DNA of 64,000 nt from Ramlibacter agri (GCF_012927085.1 NZ_JABBFX010000006.1:1-64000); one strand, 5' to 3'. Shown: positions 1 to 11,307, counted from the first letter of the stretch. The notes: generated by a model not told the origin, from the sequence alone. Numbers and translations: made by a program.

Positions 1-58
1 CATGTGTAAAGCATTCCGCCAGCGTTCAATCTGAGCCAGGATCAAACTCTACAGTTCG
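1..58 (-). rRNA. 16S ribosomal RNA, 5' end only (partial)
   Basis: Read on the minus strand, positions 50 to 1 contain the universal bacterial 16S start AGAGTTTGATCCTGGCTCAG followed by the Burkholderiales-type continuation ATTGAACGCTGGCGGAATGC. The mature 5' end is placed near position 58, by analogy with the E. coli end a few bases upstream of AGAGTTTGAT. The rest of the gene lies left of the window. The exact processing site is inferred. Confidence 0.96.
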
Positions 59-179
59 ATCTTGATGTTTGCTCATAGGAATCGAAGTGAACTTCACTTC
101 TTTTCGTAGAGCGTTTGATTTGTTCCGAAGAACTTGGCAATTCCTGCCCACCAAACGCCCACGCTTATCGGCTGTAATT

Positions 180-191
180 TGTTAACGAACC
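180..191 (-). promoter_or_regulatory. boxA-like antitermination element in rRNA leader
   Basis: The minus strand reads GGTTCGTTAACA, followed by AATTACAGCC. This resembles the rRNA boxA consensus (TGCTCTTTAACA) at the expected place between promoter and 16S. It would load NusB/NusE for rRNA antitermination. It departs from the consensus in its first half, so this is a probable rather than certain match. Confidence 0.5.
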
Positions 192-256
192 TGCAAGAAT
201 CTCCAGCGTTGCGCCTTCTTTTCTTGCCAACCTCGCTGCGATCAGCGAAGCCTTCG

Positions 257-286
257 ATTATGACACATTTTTTGAAAGCCGGTCAA
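257..286 (-). promoter_or_regulatory. Strong sigma-70 promoter of the rRNA operon
   Basis: On the minus strand TTGACC (-35, 286-281) and CATAAT (-10, 262-257) are separated by 18 bp. The DNA just upstream (AAATTCAAAAAGC) is A/T-rich like an UP element, and the -10 is followed by a GC-rich discriminator. All three are features of growth-rate-controlled rRNA promoters. Transcription would start near position 250, giving a leader of about 190 nt before 16S. Confidence 0.8.
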
Positions 287-485
287 GCTTTTTGAATTTC
301 TTTCGCTGCCGTCTTGCTCTGCTTTCGCGTCGCGCTTCGTTCAGCGGAACCTCGAATTCTATACCGATTTTTGATCATCGGCCGAACTGAAGTTCGAAAC
401 TCTTTCCTCTGCCGTTGCCGTCGGACCGAAGCCCTTCTTGTCGTCAGCGGAGCCCGCGACTATAGCACGACTCGGGAAAGCCCGA

Positions 486-2744
486 CTAGCCTTGCAGCGG
501 CAACGACCGGTAACGACGCCCGTTCAGGGCGAACAGCGCGTTCGCCACCGCCGGGGCGATCGGTGGCACCCCCGGCTCGCCCACGCCGGCTGGAGGCCGC
601 TCACTGGGGACGATCCAGGTCTCCACGACCGGCGTAGCAGCCAGTCGGAGCACGGGATAAGTGGGGAAGTTCCCCTGCTGTACCACGCCGCCCTGGATGT
701 CGATCCTTCCATGGAGCGCAGCAGTGAGACCAAACACCACCGCGCTCTCCATCTGCTGGGCGATCACATTGGGATTGACCGCCGTGCCGCAGTCGATCGC
801 ACAGACCACCCGGTGCACGCGCGGCTGCCCGCCCTCGATGGACACCTCGGCCACCTGGGCCACGACGCTGCCGAAAGACTCATGCAGCGCCACGCCGCGC
901 GCGCGCCCCAGCGGCAGCCGCGAGCCCCAGCCGGAACGCGCCACTGCGAGATTCAAGACCGCCAGGTGCCGCGGCACCCCCTTCAACAGTTCGCGCCGCA
1001 GTTCCACCGGATCGCGCCTGAGTTCTGCCGCGATCTCGTCAATAAAGGATTCGGTGAAAAAGGCGTTGTGCGAGTGCCCAACCGAGCGCCAGAAACCCAC
1101 CGGCACACCCGACTGGGTGAAAACATGCTCCATGCGCTGCTGGGCAAATCCATAGGGCTGGTCGAACAGGCCCTCGGAAGCCGTCTTGTCCGGCAGGTCC
1201 ACCGGCCCTGACAGCGCCGGCAACGCACGCTCGATCCAGCGCGGCTGGATCGCATCCCCCGCCGACTTGACCTCCAGCCCCAACGGCTGGCCGGAAGCGT
1301 CGAGATGCGCCCGCATGCGCACCGCATGCATGGGCCGGTAGAAATCGTGCGCGGTGTCTTCCTCGCGCGACCACAGCAATTGAACAGGGATCCCGGGCAG
1401 GTCCATCGCCACCCGCACCGCCTGCGCCACGTAGTCCACCTCAAGCCGACGCCCGAAGCCGCCACCCAGCAGCGTGACGTGTACCTCGACGTTGGCAAGC
1501 GGGACCTTGGCCACGTGTGCGGCAGCGGCACGGCACATCTGCGGCGCCTGGGTTGCCGCCCAGACCTCCACGTGCGTGCCATCGAAGCGCGCCGTCGCGT
1601 TCATGGGCTCCATCGTCGCGTGGGCCAGGTAGGGCGCGCTGTACCAGGCCTCGAGCGTGCGGCCGGATGAAGCCGGCGCCGCTTCGCCCCGCGTATAGAA
1701 CACATGCCCGTCCCGCGACTTCACAGCCTCCGCGAGTTCGCGCGCAATGACCGTGCTGTCCAGGCCGCCGGCCGGCCGCTGCCGCCATTCCACGTCCACA
1801 GCCTGAGCCGCCTGGCGGGCCAGCCACGAGTTGTCTGCGACCACGGCAAAGCCAGCCGTCGAACCCGCCAGGGCCGGCAGCATCACCAGCCGGTGCACGC
1901 CCGGCATGGCCAACGCCTTGGCCGCATCCACCCGCCCAGGCGCCCCACCCAGCATGGGAGCCAGCCGCAAGGCGGCATAGAGCATCCCGGGCACCCGCAC
2001 GTCGATGCCGAAGCGGGCACTGCCATCCACTTTGCCGGCCAGGTCCAGCCGCGGCGCCGGTCGGCCGATGATGTGCCAGTCCTTGCGCGCCTTCAGCGTC
2101 ACCTCGCCAGGCGGCGTGGCCGCCGCGTAACGCGCCAGTTCACCATACGGCGCTGCCCGGCCCGCGGAGTGCGTCACGACGCCGTTGGCCGTGCGCAGTT
2201 CCTCCACCGGCAGCTTCCACTGCAGGGAGGCCGCGCCCAGCAGCGAGGCCCGGGCAGTCGCCGCCGCAAGACGCACCACGTCCCAGGCATCGGCAACGCT
2301 GGAGGAGCCCCCTGTCGCATTGATGCCCAGCTCCCGCGCCACCTTGCCGACCAGCCAGCGGCTGGCCTGGACGCGCCCGAAGCCGTCCTGGCGCTCCTGT
2401 TCCAGCGGATGGAAGGGCAGGCCACCCAACAGCATCGCCACGTTGCCGTAGATCGCATCGGCGCCGGCCTGTTCGATGCGCATGGCGGACAGCGGCACGT
2501 CCAGTTCCTCCGCGGCCAGCATCGGCAGCGCGGTGTGCACGCCCTGCCCCATCTCGCTGCGCGGCATGGAAAGGATGACCGTCCCATCCGGATTGATCTT
2601 GATCCAGCCGTTGAGCGCGATATCGCCCTCGCCCGGCAGCATCATGCTGCCGATGCCGATGCGCGAGCGCGCCGGCAGCACGCCCCAGCCAACCACCAGC
2701 GCTGCCGCCGCCGTCGTGCCCAGCAGCCAGCCGCGCCGCTTCAC
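486..2744 (-). CDS. Molybdenum hydroxylase large subunit (IorB/xanthine-oxidase family)
   Basis: 752 aa with a GTG start that overlaps the stop of the small subunit (GTGA). It is the molybdopterin-cytosine-dinucleotide-binding subunit of the isoquinoline 1-oxidoreductase/aldehyde-oxidase group, which hydroxylates N-heterocycles or aldehydes using water as the oxygen source. The N-terminus has Arg3-Arg4 followed by GWLL and an Ala-rich hydrophobic run, a Tat-like signal seen in periplasmic IorB-type enzymes. Family motifs include the Gly-rich LLGGGFGRR stretch and GVGEPGVPP near the C-terminus, where the Glu (about residue 723) is the expected catalytic base. The substrate cannot be read from sequence. 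No cytochrome c subunit or XdhC-type maturation gene is adjacent. It is transcribed toward the rRNA promoter. Confidence 0.88.
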   Translation of the reverse strand: MKRRGWLLGTTAAAALVVGWGVLPARSRIGIGSMMLPGEGDIALNGWIKINPDGTVILSMPRSEMGQGVHTALPMLAAEELDVPLSAMRIEQAGADAIYGNVAMLLGGLPFHPLEQERQDGFGRVQASRWLVGKVARELGINATGGSSSVADAWDVVRLAAATARASLLGAASLQWKLPVEELRTANGVVTHSAGRAAPYGELARYAAATPPGEVTLKARKDWHIIGRPAPRLDLAGKVDGSARFGIDVRVPGMLYAALRLAPMLGGAPGRVDAAKALAMPGVHRLVMLPALAGSTAGFAVVADNSWLARQAAQAVDVEWRQRPAGGLDSTVIARELAEAVKSRDGHVFYTRGEAAPASSGRTLEAWYSAPYLAHATMEPMNATARFDGTHVEVWAATQAPQMCRAAAAHVAKVPLANVEVHVTLLGGGFGRRLEVDYVAQAVRVAMDLPGIPVQLLWSREEDTAHDFYRPMHAVRMRAHLDASGQPLGLEVKSAGDAIQPRWIERALPALSGPVDLPDKTASEGLFDQPYGFAQQRMEHVFTQSGVPVGFWRSVGHSHNAFFTESFIDEIAAELRRDPVELRRELLKGVPRHLAVLNLAVARSGWGSRLPLGRARGVALHESFGSVVAQVAEVSIEGGQPRVHRVVCAIDCGTAVNPNVIAQQMESAVVFGLTAALHGRIDIQGGVVQQGNFPTYPVLRLAATPVVETWIVPSERPPAGVGEPGVPPIAPAVANALFALNGRRYRSLPLQG

Positions 2745-3193
2745 GCCTTCACCCCGGCGGCCCGCTTGATCGCGGCGCGCACCCGCTGGTAAGTGCCGCA
2801 GCGGCAGATGTTCGTGATGGCATCGTCGATGTCCGCGTCCGTCGGCTTGGGCTTCTTTTCCAGCAGCGCCGCGGCCGCCATCAGCATGCCGCTCTGGCAA
2901 TAGCCGCACTGCGGCACCTGTTCCGCGATCCACGCGGCCTGCAGCGGATGCGCCTTGCCGGCGGGCGCCAGCCCTTCGATGGTCTGGATCTTCTTGCCGG
3001 CCACGCTGCCCACCGCCACGACGCAGGAGCGCACCGCCTGGCCGTCGACGCGCACCGTACAGGCCCCGCAGGCCGCGACACCGCAACCGAACTTGGTGCC
3101 GGTCAAGTTCAGCAGGTCGCGCAACACCCACAGCAGGGGCATGGCCGGATCGGCCCGGATTTCCTGGCGACTGCCATTGATGTTCAGTTCCAC
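2741..3193 (-). CDS. (2Fe-2S)-binding small subunit of molybdenum hydroxylase (IorA-like)
   Basis: 150 aa from a GTG start chosen because GGAGGA lies 6 nt upstream; a TTG further upstream (3229) has no such site. The N-terminal plant-type ferredoxin domain has Cys37, Cys42, Cys45 and Cys57. The C-terminal helical domain carries the second [2Fe-2S] cluster with the motifs CGYC (96-99) and CRC (130-132). All eight ligands are present, so the electron path from the Mo site should be intact. The small-before-large order and 4-bp overlap with the large subunit are typical of two-subunit enzymes of the IorAB class. A TATAGT hexamer about 26 nt upstream of the start is a possible -10. Confidence 0.9.
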   Translation of the reverse strand: MELNINGSRQEIRADPAMPLLWVLRDLLNLTGTKFGCGVAACGACTVRVDGQAVRSCVVAVGSVAGKKIQTIEGLAPAGKAHPLQAAWIAEQVPQCGYCQSGMLMAAAALLEKKPKPTDADIDDAITNICRCGTYQRVRAAIKRAAGVKA

Positions 3194-3308
3194 GAATCCT
3201 CCGCGCCCGGTCCATTCCACTATAGCCAAGCCGGCCGTGCACGGCGACTCCTCCGTTGCGCACGCGCCGCGGTGCTAACCTCGGGCGCTTTCCCGCGTTT
3301 CCCTCCCC

Positions 3309-5180
<1,872 letters not shown>

Positions 5181-5223
5181 GCATTTGCCGGCAGCAAGTC
5201 GTGGCCATTGCTGACCTTGCTGC

Positions 5224-5242
5224 GCCCCTGTGAAGCAGGGGC
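5224..5242 (+). terminator. Hairpin after uup (possible weak terminator)
   Basis: GCCCCTG (5224-5230) and CAGGGGC (5236-5242) form a perfect 7-bp stem with a 5-nt loop, 44 nt after the uup stop. No T-run follows, so it is a hairpin of uncertain role and not a clear intrinsic terminator. Confidence 0.3.
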
Positions 5243-5266
5243 CGCGGCTAAAGTGGCCAGCAGCCC

Positions 5267-7000
5267 ATGAATAACAGCGCCGCCACCGAGAACGCATCGC
5301 CCTTCCACTGGCAGAAGCTGTGGCGCTGGTGCGCCGCGGTCATGCTGCTGTCCTGGGCCACCGGTTGCGCCAGCCTCCCGGCCAACACCAATCGCACCCG
5401 CACGACAGCCTTCGCGCAGCCCGAGACCACGCCGCTCGGCCAACTGGTCGCGCAGCGTCGCACGGAGGCCAACGCGCGCAGCGACTCCGGCTTCCACTTG
5501 ATGGAAGACACGGACATCGCGTTCACGAGCCGCATCGCGCTGATCGAAGGCGCGCAGCGCTCGCTGGACCTGCAGTACTACGCCATCCATGCCGACGCGA
5601 GCACCGAGGTGCTGCTGCAGAAGCTGCGCGATGCCGCCGGCCGCGGCGTGCGCGTGCGCATCCTGCTGGACGACTTCAACTCCGTGGGCCAGGACGCGCA
5701 GGTTCTGCGCCTGGCCTTCGTGCCCAACATCGAGATGCGGCTGTTCAACCCGCTGCCCGGCTCGCGCGGCAGCATGGTGGGCCGCATCTTCAGTTCGCTG
5801 CACGACTTCGACCGCATGCAGAAGCGCATGCACAACAAGCTGTTCATCGCCGACAACGCCTGGGGCATCACCGGCGGCCGCAACCTGGGCGACGCCTATT
5901 TCGGCAGCAGCGACAAGCAGAATTTCGTCGACCTCGATGTGCTGGCCGCCGGCCGCATCGTGCGCGACATGTCCGCGAGCTTCGACCGCTTCTGGAACGA
6001 CGAACTCGCCTACCCGGTGCAGACCTTGCTGGATCCGCAGGACCTGGACGAACTGCGCAAGCCGCAGGCGCCCGCTTCGGCGCCCGGCCCGCAAGGCGGC
6101 GTGGTGCGGACCGCTGCGGAGGCCAAGCCGCTGCCGGTCACGGTCAGTCCGACGGTGCTGCCCAGCGTCACCCCTTCGGCCGTGGTGCAAGCCGAGCGCC
6201 CCCCGCTGGACCTGCGCACGGTGTCGCTGACCTGGGCGCCCTCGGTGCTGCTGGCCGACGCTCCCGGCAAGGTCGGTCCTGGCGACGACGAAGTGAATGC
6301 CGGCGAGACCGTCATCGACGGCCTGCTGTCGATGATCCAGGGCGCGCAGCGCGACGTGCTGATCGTCTCGCCCTACTTCGTGCCGGGCGCGCGCATGATG
6401 GCCGTGTACAAGGAGCTGCGCCAGCGCGGCGTGCGCATCCGCGTGCTCACCAACTCGCTGGCCTCGAACGATGCGCCGGCCGCGCATGCCGGCTACGCAC
6501 GCTATCGCAAAGCCCTGCTCGCGATGGGCGTCGAGGTGTACGAAATGCGCTCGGACCCGGAAGCCGTCGCCGACCTGCTCGGAGGTTCACACGGTGGCAG
6601 CCAGGCCGGCAGCGCCGGCTCCGGCGTCAGCCTGGGCAGCGGCCCTGGCGGCTCGAAGAGCGGCACCCAGAGCCGCGCCAGCCTGCATTCCAAGGCGGTG
6701 TTCATCGACGGCCGGCTGGCGGCGATCGGCTCCATGAACCTGGACCTGCGCTCGCAACTGAAGAACAGTGAAGTCGGCCTGGTGATCCGCAGCGGCTCGC
6801 TGGTGCAGCAGGCCACGCAGATCGTGGAGCACACCTTCGCCACCGCGGCCTACCGGCTGGAGCAACGCGACGGCCATTTCCACTGGCATGCCCCCGCCGG
6901 CGCGGGCTTCGCGGACAGCGACAGCGAGCCGGGCGCGAGCACCAGGCTCAAGCTGCTGGTGGATGTGCTGGGGCCCTTCGCGCCGGACGAGATGTTGTAG
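5267..7000 (+). CDS. Phospholipase D family lipoprotein (ClsC/YmdC-like)
   Basis: 577 aa with two complete HKD motifs: His189-x-Lys191-x4-Asp196 followed by GGRN, and His474-x-Lys476-x4-Asp481 followed by GSMN. This is the arrangement of cardiolipin synthase C and related transphosphatidylases. The N-terminus has a short hydrophobic segment ending in a lipobox-like SWATGC, so a membrane-anchored lipoprotein is likely. Between the two catalytic domains is an unusual Gly/Ser-rich stretch (about residues 438-470) immediately before the second HKD. ClsC makes cardiolipin from phosphatidylglycerol and phosphatidylethanolamine; whether this homologue does so is inferred. No ClsC partner gene is adjacent. 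Confidence 0.85.
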   Translation: MNNSAATENASPFHWQKLWRWCAAVMLLSWATGCASLPANTNRTRTTAFAQPETTPLGQLVAQRRTEANARSDSGFHLMEDTDIAFTSRIALIEGAQRSLDLQYYAIHADASTEVLLQKLRDAAGRGVRVRILLDDFNSVGQDAQVLRLAFVPNIEMRLFNPLPGSRGSMVGRIFSSLHDFDRMQKRMHNKLFIADNAWGITGGRNLGDAYFGSSDKQNFVDLDVLAAGRIVRDMSASFDRFWNDELAYPVQTLLDPQDLDELRKPQAPASAPGPQGGVVRTAAEAKPLPVTVSPTVLPSVTPSAVVQAERPPLDLRTVSLTWAPSVLLADAPGKVGPGDDEVNAGETVIDGLLSMIQGAQRDVLIVSPYFVPGARMMAVYKELRQRGVRIRVLTNSLASNDAPAAHAGYARYRKALLAMGVEVYEMRSDPEAVADLLGGSHGGSQAGSAGSGVSLGSGPGGSKSGTQSRASLHSKAVFIDGRLAAIGSMNLDLRSQLKNSEVGLVIRSGSLVQQATQIVEHTFATAAYRLEQRDGHFHWHAPAGAGFADSDSEPGASTRLKLLVDVLGPFAPDEML

Positions 7001-7003
7001 CGG

Positions 7004-8452
7004 CTACATCCGCTTCACCAGCTCCGCGTACTTCTTCCAGAACGCCGCGTCCTGCGTGGTCGCGAAGTTGATCCGCATCAGCGTGCTCGGCTTGCGCTCC
7101 GCATGGAACAGCGCCCCGGGCGCCAGCAGGTAGCCCTCGTCCAGCATGCGCTGCGCCAGCGCATCGGTGTCCACGCCCGTGTCCACCCAGCCGAACAGGC
7201 CGGCCGGTTCGGCGGCGAACTTGCAACCCGCATGCATTGCCAGCTTCACGCTGCGGCTGCGCGCCACGTCCAGCCGGGTGCGGATGCGTTCGCAGTGGCG
7301 CCGCAGCTGGCCCTGCTCGATGCACAGCGCCAGCGCCTTTTCCATCAGCGAGGGCGTGGTCAAGGTTGCCAGCAGCTTGGTGTCCAGCAGCTGCTCCACC
7401 AGGTCGGGTGGAGCGGCCATGAAGCCGATGCGCCAGTTCGGCGCCAGGATCTTGGCGAAGCCACCCACGTAGATGGTGCGCCGCAGGCCGTCCAGCGCGG
7501 CGAGGCGCGTGGCGTGCGCCGGCGCGATGTGGCTGTAGGTGTCGTCCTCGACGATGTGGAAGTCGTGCTGGTTCGCCAGCTGCAGGATGCGGTGCGCGCT
7601 GCCCGGTGACAGGCAGTAGCTGGTCGGGTTGTGGAAGACGCTGACGCTCACATAGAGCTTGGGCTTGTGCAGCGCGCAGTACTGCGCCATCACTTCCAGG
7701 TCCGGCCCGTCGGCGCGGCGCGGCACCGGCAGCAGGCGCATGCCCAACGCATTCAGCCGCGCGAACTCCACCGCCCAGCCGGGCTCCTCCACCATCACCG
7801 GGTCACCGGGACGCAGCAGCGTGCGGCTGACGATGTCCAGCGCGTGCGTCGCGCCGACCGAGGTGATGATCTGGTCGGGCGCGGCCGGCACGTGCAGGCC
7901 GCCCAGCTTGCCGGCCAGCGCCCGGCGCAGTCCGCCATCGCCCAGCGGCTCGCCGTACTGCAGCGAGCATTCGTTCAGTGCCCGCGAGTTCGTGACCTTG
8001 CGCACTGCGGCGGGCATGAAAGTGGACTCCAGCCAGTCGGACGGGAACACGCCCATGCCCGGCTGCGGCTTGTCGCTGATCTTGTGGAACATGCCGCGGA
8101 TGAGGGACGTGGCGTTCACCGGGCCCGGCTGGCGGCGCGCCACGATCCAGTGCGCCGCGGTCCAGGCCGCGGCGCCCTTGTCATCGGCCGGCGCGCCGCC
8201 GTTGTCCTCGCTGCGCGCGCCGGACAGCTCCCGCACGAAGAAGCCGCGGTTCTTGCGGGCCTCCACCAGGCCCTGCGCCAGCAGCTGGTCGTAGGCCGCC
8301 ACCACGGTGGACGGACTCACGCCGTTTTGCTCCGCGCACTGCCGCACCGAAGGCAGGCGGGCGCCCGGCGCCAGCAGTCGGTTGCGGATGCGCTCCGCGA
8401 AACGGGCGGCCAGCTGCTCGGTGAGCGACTGCGACGAGGCCTTCATCAACAT
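7004..8452 (-). CDS. MocR family transcriptional regulator (GntR HTH + aminotransferase-like domain)
   Basis: 482 aa from the ATG at 8452, preceded by GAGGAG at 9 nt. The N-terminal winged helix (LPSVRQCAEQNGVSPSTVVA) belongs to the GntR class. The rest is a fold-type-I aminotransferase domain with the PLP-lysine motif GGFAKILAPNWRIG, the MocR/PdxR/GabR architecture in which PLP or an amino-acid aldimine is the effector. It is divergent from an eight-gene exporter operon starting at 8581. The 128-bp gap holds a matching inverted repeat and a direct repeat (8466-8534), so it very probably controls that operon and itself. The effector is unknown; an amino acid or PLP vitamer is the reasonable guess. 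Confidence 0.9.
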   Translation of the reverse strand: MLMKASSQSLTEQLAARFAERIRNRLLAPGARLPSVRQCAEQNGVSPSTVVAAYDQLLAQGLVEARKNRGFFVRELSGARSEDNGGAPADDKGAAAWTAAHWIVARRQPGPVNATSLIRGMFHKISDKPQPGMGVFPSDWLESTFMPAAVRKVTNSRALNECSLQYGEPLGDGGLRRALAGKLGGLHVPAAPDQIITSVGATHALDIVSRTLLRPGDPVMVEEPGWAVEFARLNALGMRLLPVPRRADGPDLEVMAQYCALHKPKLYVSVSVFHNPTSYCLSPGSAHRILQLANQHDFHIVEDDTYSHIAPAHATRLAALDGLRRTIYVGGFAKILAPNWRIGFMAAPPDLVEQLLDTKLLATLTTPSLMEKALALCIEQGQLRRHCERIRTRLDVARSRSVKLAMHAGCKFAAEPAGLFGWVDTGVDTDALAQRMLDEGYLLAPGALFHAERKPSTLMRINFATTQDAAFWKKYAELVKRM

Positions 8453-8465
8453 CCGAGTGGACTCC

Positions 8466-8534
8466 TCGTGTATTGGCATGGCGGCCAGTACAGATGCCGA
8501 TGTGATCTGGCAAACTGTACTGGTCGTGTATTGG
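8466..8534. promoter_or_regulatory. Probable MocR operator: inverted plus direct repeats
   Basis: CCAGTACAG (8485-8493) and CTGTACTGG (8515-8523) are perfect inverted repeats 21 bp apart. They are nested between two copies of the 11-bp direct repeat TCGTGTATTGG (8466-8476 and 8524-8534). MocR regulators commonly bind combinations of direct and inverted repeats in the divergent gap, and this pattern sits exactly there. Assignment to the neighbouring regulator is inferred from position. Confidence 0.7.
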
Positions 8535-8580
8535 TGCCGAAGATTACATTGCTTGCGATGCCCCTGCAACATCGTCTGCC

Positions 8581-9195
8581 ATGACCCCCGCGGAACTCAC
8601 CGCGCTGCTGCTGTTCGCCACGGCCATGAGCTTCTCGCCCGGACCGAACACGACGCTCTCCACCGCGCTCGCGGCGAACCGCGGCTTGCGGCCGGCCCTG
8701 CGCTTCTGCTTCGCCGTGCCGACCGGCTGGACGCTGCTGATGGCCGCCAGCGGCCTCGGCCTGGGCGCATTGATCCTCGGCCTGCCGGCGCTGCGCTGGG
8801 CCGTCAAGCTGGTGGGCGTCGGCTACATGCTGTGGCTCGCCTGGAAACTCGCGCGCGCCGCGAAGATGACGCAGGTGGACGGCGCGCGGCTGGAAGTGGG
8901 CTTCTGGCAGGGCGTGTCGCTGCAGTTCGTGAACATCAAGGCCTGGCTGCTCGCACTGACGCTCAGCGCCGGCTGGGTGGTGAACGCTGCCGGCCAGCCC
9001 GCCAGCAACCCCGGCGAGCGGCTGACCATCATCTGCGCGATCATGGCCGTGTTCGCCTTCAGCAGCAATTTCGCCTACGCGCTGGCCGGCTCGCTGCTGC
9101 GCCATTGGCTCGCGCAAGGCAAGCGCCTGCTCTGGTTCAACCGCGTGCTCGCACTGGTTCTGGTGGCGACGGCCGCCTGGATGCTGGTGGTATGA
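8581..9195 (+). CDS. LysE family amino-acid exporter
   Basis: 204 aa, about six predicted membrane helices, with the family motif SFSPGPNT near the N-terminus and an inner-membrane topology throughout. LysE/RhtB proteins export amino acids or their analogues by proton-motive force. It is the first gene of the MocR-controlled operon and overlaps the next gene by 4 bp (ATGA), so the two are translationally coupled. A second, divergent LysE paralogue is encoded five genes later (13472), suggesting different substrates or a two-component exporter. Confidence 0.9.
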   Translation: MTPAELTALLLFATAMSFSPGPNTTLSTALAANRGLRPALRFCFAVPTGWTLLMAASGLGLGALILGLPALRWAVKLVGVGYMLWLAWKLARAAKMTQVDGARLEVGFWQGVSLQFVNIKAWLLALTLSAGWVVNAAGQPASNPGERLTIICAIMAVFAFSSNFAYALAGSLLRHWLAQGKRLLWFNRVLALVLVATAAWMLVV

Positions 9196-10115
9196 ACGTG
9201 CAGGATCGCCAGGGCCTCGCGCTCGGCTTCGCCGGCGTGGCCATCTTCGCCCTGACCTTGCCGATGACGCGGCTGGCCGTCGGCACGCCGGCCGCGCCGC
9301 TCATGTCCGGCTGGTTCATCGCCTTCGGCCGGGCGGCGATCGCCGGCCTGCTGTCCATCGCCTTCCTGCTCGCGACGCGCGCGGCCCGGCCGCGACGCGC
9401 CGACTGGGCCCCGCTCGCCCTCACGGCAGCGGGTGTTGTCTTTGGCTTCCCCCTGTTCAGCTCGCTCGCCCTGCGCTACGTGGAGGCGGTGCACGCCAGC
9501 GTGATCATCGGCGCGCTTCCGCTCGCCACCGCGCTGGTCGGCGCCCTGCTGCATCGCCAGCGGCCCTCCGTCGGCTTCTGGCTCTGCGGCAGCGCCGGCA
9601 GCGCGCTGGTGATCCTCTACGCCCTGCTCAAGTCCGGCAACGGCGTGGCTTTGCATTTCGCCGACTTGCTGCTGCTCGCCGCCGTCGCCTGCGCCGCCGT
9701 CGGCTATGGCTACGGCGCGCGCCTGTCGCAACGCATGCGCGCCGAACACGTGATCTGCTGGGCGCTGGTGCTCTCGCTGCCGCTCACCGCACCGCTGGCC
9801 CTGTGGACCGCCCCCCGCGCGGCCGTGCCCGCCTCCGCCTGGTTCGCCTTCGGCTACGTCGCGCTGTTCTCGATGTGGATCGGCTTCTTCGCCTGGTACC
9901 GCGGCCTGGCCCTGGGCGGCACCGTGCGCGTCAGCCAGGTGCAACTGGTACAACCCTTCCTGAGCATGCTGTTCGCCGTGCCCCTGCTGGGCGAACGGTT
10001 GGACGCCCTCACCCTCTTCTTCGCGCTGGCGGTCCTCGCCACCGTGTTCGCAGGCAAGAAAATGCCCGTGCACGCGGCGCCCCGGCGCCCCCACGTCTCC
10101 CTGGAGCAAGCATGA
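9192..10115 (+). CDS. EamA (DMT superfamily) transporter
   Basis: 307 aa with ten predicted membrane helices in two EamA repeats, the layout of RhaT/YdcZ-like metabolite exporters. The start ATG overlaps the LysE stop, and its own stop overlaps the aminotransferase start (ATGA at both ends). The C-terminal half contains the typical LVQPFLSMLFAVPLLGERL segment. EamA proteins export amino acids, cysteine metabolites or purines; the substrate here is unknown but presumably related to the aminotransferase and dehydratase in the same operon. Confidence 0.88.
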   Translation: MNVQDRQGLALGFAGVAIFALTLPMTRLAVGTPAAPLMSGWFIAFGRAAIAGLLSIAFLLATRAARPRRADWAPLALTAAGVVFGFPLFSSLALRYVEAVHASVIIGALPLATALVGALLHRQRPSVGFWLCGSAGSALVILYALLKSGNGVALHFADLLLLAAVACAAVGYGYGARLSQRMRAEHVICWALVLSLPLTAPLALWTAPRAAVPASAWFAFGYVALFSMWIGFFAWYRGLALGGTVRVSQVQLVQPFLSMLFAVPLLGERLDALTLFFALAVLATVFAGKKMPVHAAPRRPHVSLEQA

Positions 10116-11305
10116 AACTGAACGACCTGCAGTCCAAGGCCCCGGCCTGGACCCTCGCCCGCCGCGCCGAGCGCATGAACCCCTCGGTGATCCGCGAGAT
10201 CCTGAAAGTCACGGAGCGTCCCGGCATCATCAGCTTCGCCGGCGGCCTGCCCTCGCCCAAGACTTTCCCGGTCCAGGCCTTCCACGAAGCGTGCGAGAAG
10301 GTCCTGCGCGACGACGGCCACGGCGCCCTGCAATACGCGGCCAGCGAAGGCTACGGCCCCCTGCGCGAACAGGTCGCGGCGCTGCTGCCCTGGAACGTGG
10401 ACCCCGCGCAAGTCCTGATCACCACCGGTTCGCAGCAAGCCCTGGACCTCATCGCCAAGGTGCTGATCGACGCCGGCAGCCGCATCCTGGTGGAAACGCC
10501 CACCTACCTCGGCGCGCTGCAGGCCTTCGCGCCCATGGAGCCGGAAGTGGTCGGCGTGAAGGGCGACGCGCACGGCGTGGACCTGGCCGACCTCGGCGCC
10601 AAGGCGCCGGGCGCCCGCTTCTTCTATGTGCTGCCCAACTTCCAGAACCCTACGGGCCGCATGATGAGCGAAGCCGGCCGCGCCGGCCTGGCTACCGCCG
10701 CCGCGCAGTTGAACCTGCCGCTGGTGGAAGACAACCCCTATGGCGACCTGTGGTTCGACGCGCCGCCGCCGGCGCCGCTGACGGCACGCAACCCCGAAGG
10801 CAGCATCTACATGGGCTCCTTCTCCAAGGTGCTCGCGCCCGGCCTGCGCCTGGGTTATGTGGTGGCGCCGGCCGCCATCGCGCCCAAGCTGCTGCAGGCC
10901 AAGCAGGCCGCCGACCTGCACACGCCGGGCTTCAACCAGCGCGTCGTCAGCGAAGTGCTGAAGGACGGTTTCCTGGACCGCCACGTGCCGACGATCCGCG
11001 CGCTGTACCGCGAGCAGCGCGACGCCATGCTGCGCGCGCTGGACCGCGAGATGGCCGGCCTGGACGTGCAATGGAACAAGCCCGATGGCGGCATGTTCCT
11101 GTGGGCTCGACTGCCGGAAGGCGTGCGCGCGCTGGACCTGCTGCCCAAGGCGGTGGACCGCGGCGTGGCCTTCGTGCCCGGCGCGGCCTTCTACGCCGAG
11201 GTGCCGGACGAGCGCACCCTGCGCCTGTCCTTCGTGACGGCGACGCCGGAACAAATCGACACCGGCATCGCCGCCCTGGCAGCCGCCATCCGGGAAGCGC
11301 TCTGA
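10112..11305 (+). CDS. PLP-dependent aminotransferase (class I/II, LysN/KAT-like)
   Basis: 397 aa. It is a fold-type-I aminotransferase with the PLP Schiff-base lysine at Lys239 in GSFSKVLAPGLRLG, the conserved FYVLPNFQNPTG motif and a C-terminal Arg in TLRLSFV. The opening NPSVIREILKVTERPGIISF is characteristic of the 2-aminoadipate/kynurenine/branched-chain aminotransferase group. Unlike the MocR protein next door, it has no DNA-binding domain. It is translationally coupled to the EamA gene. It probably transaminates the amino acid sensed by MocR, but the substrate cannot be fixed from sequence. Confidence 0.88.
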   Translation: MKLNDLQSKAPAWTLARRAERMNPSVIREILKVTERPGIISFAGGLPSPKTFPVQAFHEACEKVLRDDGHGALQYAASEGYGPLREQVAALLPWNVDPAQVLITTGSQQALDLIAKVLIDAGSRILVETPTYLGALQAFAPMEPEVVGVKGDAHGVDLADLGAKAPGARFFYVLPNFQNPTGRMMSEAGRAGLATAAAQLNLPLVEDNPYGDLWFDAPPPAPLTARNPEGSIYMGSFSKVLAPGLRLGYVVAPAAIAPKLLQAKQAADLHTPGFNQRVVSEVLKDGFLDRHVPTIRALYREQRDAMLRALDREMAGLDVQWNKPDGGMFLWARLPEGVRALDLLPKAVDRGVAFVPGAAFYAEVPDERTLRLSFVTATPEQIDTGIAALAAAIREAL

Positions 11306-11307
11306 CC

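Larger units (their letters stand above)
59..485 (-). promoter_or_regulatory. rRNA operon leader and upstream region
   Basis: This 427-bp stretch has no credible gene. On the minus strand it holds the rRNA leader, including the GCCGATAAGCGTGGGCG segment typical of Burkholderiales rRNA operons. It is clearly richer in A and T than the genes around it. Besides the main promoter at 257-286, two weaker -10-like hexamers are seen further upstream: TATAGA (358-363) and TATAGT (459-464). Neither has a convincing -35 element, so additional tandem promoters are possible but unproven. Confidence 0.75.
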
